Source: Acestrorhynchus altus
Lineage: Eukaryota; Chordata; Actinopteri; Characiformes; Acestrorhynchidae
NCBI GenBank assembly: GCA_034509495.1
Contig: CM067525.1
Location: 16,138,978-16,202,977 of the forward strand
Reading direction: 5' to 3'
Length of the DNA: 64,000 bases
The position numbers and the translations under genes are program-made. The notes below the pieces were generated by a model. It was not told the origin of the DNA, searched no databases, and worked only from the letters and a program-made list of their open reading frames with translations. Shown in pieces: positions 53,837-63,488 of this stretch. Each line of letters starts with the position of its first letter. Position 1 is the first letter of the stretch.

Positions 53837-56800
53837 TTTTGTACATCTTTTCATCTGAAATGAAGGAAAATTTGTGATCTAGGATCTGAAAATAACAATA
53901 GTGACCACCTCACGAATAAATATGTCCTGCAAAATTGGCCTAGGGTTCTAAAAATGAAAGGATTCCCTCTCTTCTTTTGTTTGTGTTCCGTAAATGTCAA
54001 GCATTTGGGCTGAAACCTTTAGATCTGAAGGTCTTTAGTGAAGATGAGGTGCTCTTAAATCCGGACAGGCGGTGCGGACGCGTGGATGGGTTTCGAGGGG
54101 TCTTACACTGACCACATATTGTGTGAGGTCACATTCACCTCCCCGTGGCCTACATATACAAAGACAAGTACTCGTCTTACGTTTGGCTGAAAGTCGTACT
54201 ATGTTCTGTGTTCTGCAGACTGAACGGTAGCTGTAGGCGAGCGGGGTAGTGGGATTAGTATCAGACCAGGGTTTAACCTCTGTCCTGGACCAGCACTGCG
54301 GTTGTAGTCAGCAGCTTTTGTTGTGCGTGTCCCCCATCAGCGCTGATCCCAGTCCAATGCGGATCGACTAGTCAGGCCTGGATGGGTGGATGGGTTTCAT
54401 CCGTAGTGTTTGCAGATCAATGACGGCTGTTGGAGGAGGGATACATGGTGAAGGACGTATTGCTGAGGGTTACCACGTGCGGCTTCAACACACACACACA
54501 CACACACACACTTGAGTACAACAACATGCCTTCTTCAGCATCTTGAGTTGTATGAGAGACTCTGCGGTTGCCGTGGTAACCTCAGGACTATTCCTCTCTC
54601 TCAAAGCAGGTCAGAGTTCATCGTCACGGCGATCTGTGCCGTGAGACCCTCGCCGTTGACGGCTCTGTGTGTGCGGGTGTGGAGGGGGGAAGGTTTCGGA
54701 GCGTGGCGCTGCTGCTTCTTTGTTCCCGCAGATTCTCACTCCTCTCTTCCATTGTGTCTTTCTTCTTTTGCAGACATCCCTCTATCTCCCGCCCTCCGAC
54801 CGGCCCGAGGGGGCCCCGAGGTGAGTCTCTTTCCCCCACTTTCTTCTCATTGTTGCTCTTCTGCACCCTTTTTCATTCTAGAGGGTCTCACAGGGTGCTG
54901 TCCATCCCAGCCCCAGACCTGGACATCGTCCACCCTGCTTTTCAGCTTCACATTGAAGTAAAACAGTAACATTAGAATAAACACGAATAACAGTCCTACA
55001 GAAAGGGGTGGTTTTCCATCCATTAAACATCTCCAAAGTTCTCCTCATGGGAGTCTAGGGTTATTTATAGTCTTTGTATTTATAGTTTTTTTAAATCAGT
55101 GCTTAGTGATGTTAAATCAGGTGTGCTGCTGATGGAACTGAACACTCCCAAGAGGAATCCGGACCCAAGCGTTGTTCTTCAGACCAGCTCACAAGATCTC
55201 AGCTGCTTTCTTCAGAATGAGAACTTCTTCCACTTCACTGGATTTCCGTTTACCTGCGTCTGTTCTAACGGGGTCTGGAGTTCCTACACTAAACTCTCTC
55301 GTATTGATCAGAGACAGGAGGAGGAATAATGGGATTGGGGGACTGAATCGATTTTACAGAAGAACAAACAAACCTTACGTTTCAATTAGAGCTCCCGAAA
55401 AAGTAGGTCATTTTTGTAGTGGCCTGTTCATGATGGAAGAGCAGAAATGGACATACAGGGTTTTTGCGTGGCAGCACTGCCATTCTGAGCGAGTCCATGA
55501 CGTTGTCTGGGACAACACCACTGCAGTCGTACATTGTAATCACATGATTCCTTCTGAGTGTATAATGTCTTGTCTGAGTGTATAATGTCTCCGTCTTGTC
55601 CTCAAACAGTGATTATAGGAATTGTGTATGATCGTTGCAGCGATGCCAGTGATTACAGGAAAAGACGAAAGTCCGAGCCTTCCGGAAACGAGCAGAATGC
55701 CAGTCAGGTCCCGGCACGTCCACTCGACCCCTCCAGGTCCAGTACTCTGAAGAAACCTGCCATACGTTCTTCTCCTTCATCCCCATCCCGGGGAAAAGGT
55801 ACAGACGTATCATGCATCACTATAATAACCGTCCGTGTTGTTGTGGTGTCTTTGTTTTACAGCTGAAGCTGTTGGTTGTTGAGGGGTCTCATAATGGTGG
55901 TCTCAAAAATGCTTCTCCTCTGTCCTTTATATATGTGCTGCAGAAACATGGTAGATACCAGGCTGATCTAGCAGTCTCGTGTAACGCCATGTATTTTGAT
56001 TTGATTTGATTCTTGGTTTGTACGATGCTTTCGGCGTTTGTCGGTTTGTGATCACAGCCTTTCTCTGTCCAGGCATTATAACCTTACTAATACCTTCTCT
56101 TTCTTCTCACTGATCGTATTAACTTGTCCTGTCCTGTCTCCTCTCTTTTTAAAATGCTGCAATTGCTGCCTCTGCAGCTGGGGGCGCTAGCGAGTCTCTC
56201 TCCCCATCAGTGAGCTCCCCAGGTATGGCGTCCTCCCAACTCTCCTCCGACTCCCTCACCCTCTCCACATCCACCTTGCGCAGCTCCAAGCGCTCCATCT
56301 GCTTCAAGAATGGCTGGCCAACATGCCGGCAAGACGGTGGGGAAATCTGGAGTAGTGTGGAGGAAGAGGAAGCTTCGTCGCCTCGCCTCAAATCACGCAG
56401 CTGCGATGACTTGCTGTCCGATGGGAACGGTGGAATGCCCGGACGAGCCTCCAGCTCCATGACTGCCACCCGTTCGGAAAGCGCCGGATCCCTGATCGAT
56501 GAAGGCGGAATCCAGCAGCAGCCACAGACCAAGAGTCTTAATTCATCCCCCAAGGGGCGACGGCACCATCGGCGCAAAATGGCCCACGATACACCGGGAT
56601 TTCTGCAGCTGTACAAGAAGATGCACCACATTGACCGTGCACAGCTGCTGCCCTCAGAGGTGATCCGATCTGTCCGTGCTCGCATTCTGGAACTTGAGCG
56701 GCAGCAGCAGCAGCATGGCAAAAACCTCCATGCTTGGTCTCCGTTCGAGGTGCCACAGCACATGGTGCCAAACCGGATTTCGGAATACGAGCAGCTGATC

Positions 56801-59256
56801 AAGAAGTCTAAATCCATGCCAGACCTTGGTGAGGATAACACTCCCTCAGGCACCACTACACCAGGGTCCTCTCGGGCCAGCAGCTGTCCTAAACGGCGCT
56901 TCTCAGTGGAGTCTCTCCTGGAGGAGGAAGACCCTCCAGAAAGGAGTCCCCCTGAAGGTCAGCCACGGCCAGGTCCAGAGAACCGCAGCCTGGTGCCAGT
57001 GGTCAGGCAAAACCAGCGACAGCAACAAGACTACTCGGACAGTGAGCAAGATGCTTGCGCTTCAGAGTTGAGCGACTTCATCCAAATTGAAGGCTCGTCC
57101 TTCTGCAGCGAGAGCGACTTGGACCACTGCTCGCTGGCCTCATCTGAGAGTTTCTATGGCTCTGGACACCTTCACCATCACCACCACCACCACCATCATG
57201 GACACAGACACCATGGCAGCCACCACCACCAGAGTCTGGGCCAGAGTCAAGGATACCATCACCGCCACCTGATCAGCTCCTGCAAGGGCCGCTGCCCGGC
57301 TTCTTACACACGGTTCACCACCATGCTAAAGCATGAACGGGCGCGGCAGGAGAGTCGGGCCGCCATGACATCTCCACTGGCTCAGCAGTCACCCAATGAT
57401 TTGGGCCTTTCCAAGCTGGCCTTCTTGGTCAGTCCTGTGCCTTTCCGCAGAAAGCGGGGTTCCCCACCAACTCAACGGCGGCACAGTCGTTCCGGTCGCC
57501 ACAGGTCAAAAACATCCATCTACGAGGCTTTAGACGCCGCCCTGCAGGACATATACGACCACATACGGGCGGAAAAAGGGCTGGGACCGGCACGATTGCC
57601 GGACGATAGTATTTTGCGGCGGCTACTGGAGGAGTTGCTCCCGGATGTTCCTGAGAGGAGCTCCTCATTGCGGGGAGGGAGGAGTTACCACTCCTCTTCC
57701 TCCTCCTCCCACTTCTACCAGCCTTACCATAGTGCCTCCTACCAGCAACCGCACCACGCAGACGCCTCCAACAACAACCAGCACGCTAACGCAACCTGCT
57801 ATTCAGGTGCAGCCGTGCAAATTCTTTCCAGCTCGCTAAGAGCCCTGTTCTCGCCCCTCGAAATCTACCATTGTTGCCTGGCCCCGTTGTCATTCCCGCA
57901 AACATCCGTGAGAGTGTATTGAAGCACTGCCTCTTCTCCACTGCCTCCACTGCCTCAGACGTCTAAGCAAACAAAGACCAACACTGTAGATATGATGGTC
58001 ATAGCTCATTTCTTTACACTTCATCAAATTCTCATGGAATCTGCTGCTTTTTCATGAACTCAGTGACGTCTGGCAGGGTCAATGTCCAGAATCTACAAAA
58101 TGACCATTTGTGGAAAAGAGGCAAAGAAAGCTTGATACACACTTGTTTCGGTCATTGCATGTTCCGTAGACGAAAGCTACGTTTCCAACGACTTTCAATT
58201 GACAAATGACTTCATAGGTACACTGTATGTCCAAAAGTTTGTGGACACCCCTCCTAATGAATGCATTCGGCTATTTTAAGCTGCACCCTTTGCTAACACA
58301 GAGGTGCAAATGCACCCACAGATGGTCTGGTTCCTGTAGTAAACTAGTGCCAATAGAATAGGACTCTCTGGAGCAGATAGTCAACCATGAACCATGAGTT
58401 GAGGAGTTGGGGTGACGATCATCTGGTATCCTAATCAGGGTTAGTTCTTGTCACTGAATGCAATCAGATCCTCACAGCAATGCTCCGAAATCTAGTAGAA
58501 AGTCTTCCCTGGACACTACAGAGAGACCGTTACTCCATCAGAAGCAGGAAAAACTCTTTTAAATACTCTTTATTTTGGAAGAAGCAGTGAATGGGGGGGT
58601 GTCCTGATACTTTTGTCCATATAGTGTATGTAAACACTGTACGTCCCCATAACGTCATCATCAACAAACCACTTTCCCACTAAACAGACATTTTTATTCA
58701 TGAATAATATTCATTTCATTATCACTGGAATGTTTGTAAACGTGTGTCATAATCTTTGGATGGAAACGTAGTTTATATGTTATGTTTATGTTTGATGTGT
58801 CCTTTTGTGTTTAAGTTACAATGTATATTTCATTCTGTTTGTTTTTTCATTTTTTAATTGGTTAAATATTGCTTTTGACAGTGTGAGTAAAGTTGTGTTG
58901 TCTGACGTTCCAGTTGCTTCAGTCGTCTTAATATTATTTCACGTGTTAAAAAATTAAACTCGAAATGTACATTTTTTACATTTTTGGCCAAATTTTGAAC
59001 GGTTTTCGGGAAATGCTGATGTTGAAGCAAGTGGAATTGAAAACGTTCCCTGTGTTTGTGACATTTATGTTCTATTTCCATTTATTTGATTGACTTTTCT
59101 TTGCATTTGCTGTAATGAAGTCGTTCCTCGAGAACCGAAAGTAAAATAAACATTTTGCTTTTGCATTTCTGTGGCTGTTTCACCCCCATGACCCACCCTG
59201 TCACCGGCCTGCAGACAGACACAGTACGGTTAGTCCACTCAGCCTTGACCTCGCGC

Positions 59257-59307
<51 letters not shown>

Positions 59308-60707
59308 CTCTACAGATCAGGGCTCTGATGCTGGTTCTCTCACACCTCAGAACAGAAGACCTACACCAGATCGAGAGGTAATAAGACCCCACAGTGTCTC
59401 TGACCTCCATCCTCAGATCATCTCATAAAGACATATGAACACAGATACTGTGAATGATGTCATACTATTAATAGAAAATTTGTGATTCATTATCATATCA
59501 TTATTACATCATAATTACATAAATATGTTCATTTAGTTAATAATGGTTCTAGTTTAACTCTTATGGATCTTAAATTTGGATTTAAAATCTATTTAAAACC
59601 AGTCAAATAATTGTCACATAACCTGGAAATGAATTTATTCTTCTTTCCTGCTTTTTTTATTGGTCAACATTCAATCATAGTTTAATATTCATTTCAGGAG
59701 AACTTTATTCATGTTATTACTTGCATCAAAACTCCATGATATTAATTTTAGGAGCAGATCTTCAGTGTGATCTGAGATGATTGATCTTCAGTGTGATCTG
59801 AGATGATTGATCTTCAGTGTGATCTGAGCTGATTGATCTTCAGCGTGATCTGAGATGATTGATCTTCAGCGTGATCTGAGCTGGTGAAATGCTAATGCTT
59901 TGTGTTTGGATTGGTGGAGAGCTGATGACCTCTCTGAATTTCTCCTAGGTGTCCACTAAGCAGATGACATATCTCATATTGTCTTCTCTCCTCCATCAGA
60001 GACAGTCTGCCAGGGCTATTTATGATTTTAAAGCTCAAACCAGCAAGTGAGTACAAACCCCTTCATGAAACCAGTAACACGCATGCTCCAGCACACGGTG
60101 ATGTCATGCTTTTTGTGAATGCTTGTGAATGTTCCAGAAAACATACACTGTATTCATACACACACACACACATACACACACACACACACACTCCACACTA
60201 CAGAGCATACCATTGGCTGCTTCATGCTATGTCATGTGATGGGCCCTTAAAAATGCATTTGCATGACTTTATTATTTTTGTTATCTGACGTCGGTGTTGG
60301 TGCTGACATTTTCCCAGTATCAATACTGGTGTTATGCTGCTTATGCTGGTCTCATCTTCTGCTTGCAAACACCAGTCAAAGCCAGTTTTGCGTCCTCATT
60401 GGCTGAGAGACCGCCGTGCATGAACGAAGCTCCTAAATCAACACTAACTTTGGCAGCTGACCACAGATATGCAGATAAAGTCTTCTGGAAGAAAAGTTAT
60501 GGTCAGCTGAGACTAATATGTTTGTAGGAGTAAAGGTGAGGCTTTCAATCCCATGAGCACTGTACCAGCTGTTAAACATGGTGGTGGGAGCGTCACGCTT
60601 TGAGGTGTTGGAAGAGAGACATTCAGCAAACCGGATGATGTCATGAGGAATTCTCACTGTAAACACTATCGGGACACTGTTTACACCCGAAAGACTGATG
60701 CTCTGTA

Positions 60708-60767
<60 letters not shown>

Positions 60768-61428
60768 ACAGGGAACTCTCCTTCAAGAAGGGCGATGCAA
60801 TCAACATCATCAGACAGATTGACAGTAACTGGTACGAGGGCGAGCACAGGGGACGGATCGGAATTTTCCCAATTTCTTACGTAGAGGTAAACGTGTGTCT
60901 GTCCCCCGTCTTTCATGTTCAATACAATGACCTACAGAAAGGACATACAGTGGTCCACTCTGTCTTTAAGAGGTTCCAGGTGTAGCAGGCTAAGGCGCTA
61001 CCACTATGATCCTGGGGTCGCAGGTTCGAATCCAGGTTCATGCCGCTCACATCGGCAGCCGGGGTCCAGAGGGAGAGAAATTGGCTTGCTCTTCCTCGAG
61101 GGGTGGGTAGATGGCGCTCTTTCCACCATCACATAAGTTGCACCTGCACCTGGTTGGTGCAGGCGTCTGCCGTCCACCGTGTCAGAACCGGGGAGCTGGC
61201 GTTCTCCTCCAAGCCATACAAATGGCGGCAGTTCGAAAAGAGGCGGTAGGCGTCCCGTCACATGACTCGGAAGAACATGTGGAGATTCCAGTTTCCCAGT
61301 GAAGCAACATCCGAGTTCAGGAGAGCTTCATTAGCTCTGCTCTCTCTGGGTGGGTGGTTGGGATGCCCACCCCCCGTCACTCTGAGTGATGCAAGCCATC
61401 CCATATCATCCCCATATTACCCAGTAAC

Positions 61429-61489
<61 letters not shown>

Positions 61490-62320
61490 AAGGTAGCGTC
61501 TCCAGAGAGGAAGCAGCCAGCTCGCCCCCCTCCCCCAGCGCAGGTCAGAGAGATGGGAGAGGCAGTAGCTCGCTACAACTTCAACGCCGACACCAACGTG
61601 GAGCTGTCACTGAGGAAGGCCAGTCCACACACCTACACACTATATGGACAAAAGTATTGGGACGCCTTCGTTGTTTGACTGAGCTGAAATCATAATTGTA
61701 TCTACTGTCCTACTAGATTTCTGAGCATTGCTGTGAGAATTTGATGACATTCGGTGGGAAAAGAGCCTTAGTGAGGTCAGGATGTTGGATCATCCTCTCA
61801 TCTCCAATTCCCCAACACGTCCCAAAAAAAATCACACTGGACGGAGCTCGATCGCTCCAGAGAACACAGTTCCACTGCTCCTCAGCTCAGTGCTGGGGGG
61901 CTTCATGCCCCTCTAGTCCACGTCTGGCTTTAGACATGGTGCCAATAGATTCAAATAGTCCAGAGAGTCCTGTTCTACTGGCAGAACGTCTATACAGGGG
62001 TGTCCACAAACATTTGGACATATAGTGTATCTACGGGACATACGCGTCACCACATGTCATGACTTTGTTCAATAGCAAATGTGTGTGTGTGTGTGTTTGT
62101 GTTACAGGGAGAGAGAGTGGTTTTGTTGAGGAAGGTGGATCAGAACTGGTTTGAAGGGAGGATTCCCGGCACCAGTAAGCAGGGAATATTCCCAGTCTCA
62201 TATGTGGATGTCATCAAGGGATCCCCCTCCAAGAGCCCCAGTCACCATGGAGACACACAGAGGGGGCAGAAGGTAAAGGTGACTGAGATTACATTCTTTT
62301 ACCCATTGTTTGTACACAAT

Positions 62321-62361
<41 letters not shown>

Positions 62362-63342
62362 ACACACACAGTTGATTACCATGAACAGTAATGCCTTTTT
62401 TTTCTACCTCTCTGAAAGCCCTCCCCTTTTCTGCTGCCTCGGCCTGGCCCCGCCCCCTGCCCCTCCCTCCAAGCAGTCACCAGCAAATGGCTATCCCTCA
62501 CTCTGGGTGACTACACCCCTTCCCATTCTTCCTGTAGCTCTCCAGTACCACCTACTCCTCCACCCCTTCCCAGCATCTTTGAATGCCCAAGGCCCTGCCC
62601 GCCTACTCCCCTGCTGCGAAGCTCCGCCCCATATCAGAGCGCCGCACTCCTGCAAACACCAGTTACAGTGGAACCCTCCTTCGCAGGCATGCCATTGGCT
62701 CTGCCTCTCACATTCAGACCCACCTCTCCAGTTCTAGACCACTCCTGCCCCCATCACAACCGAGGTAACCTCAGCGTCAAGAAAGCCACGTTAGATAAGA
62801 AACTGACCTCAGATCAGAAACCAGAGCTTTGTATCACAGAAGCCGATTCAGCGGCTGACTCACCAACAGGACACCGCACGGTACCAGAGAGGTTCCACAA
62901 GAACCAGAACGACCTTCCAAAGCTCATAAGTGATCCAGACCCGTACAACAAACTCCTGTCCATGTTCGTAAGGGATCATCTCTGCCAGGAGGTGGAGAAG
63001 ACAGACTGTCCACCAATGGTCAAACACCAAAACATCCCTCTTACCTCACTCCATTCAAAAACCATGAGCAGTGAACTGCTGCCATCTGATTGGTTAACAG
63101 GGCCCCTGTCCATCAAATCAGAAAACCCAGCAGGCATGGACGAACAGTACAAGAAACAGAGTGAGACACTTGTGGCAGTCATACCGAGTGACCAATCAGA
63201 GCCTTCTAATCCAGTGACAGAAAGCTGGGGGGCGGGACTCCCAGAGTTGTACATACGGGAAGAGGGTGATGAGCCAATCAGATCGACTCAATCCACTTGT
63301 AGAATCAGACAAACAAAGGCAGAGGTAGATCTTGCAGTGTGG

Positions 63343-63376
<34 letters not shown>

Positions 63377-63457
63377 TCTATCTAGTGTATCAGCCTTTAT
63401 TTATTTTACTGTTGATCACTTTTTCACAGTATTCAAATTTACTGATACACTAGTATG

Positions 63458-63488
<31 letters not shown>

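Noticed and set aside
61005..61035. tRNA gene suggested by GGTTCGAATCC
   Set aside because: Only A- and B-box-like pieces are present and no cloverleaf closes; the sequence continues into a SINE body.
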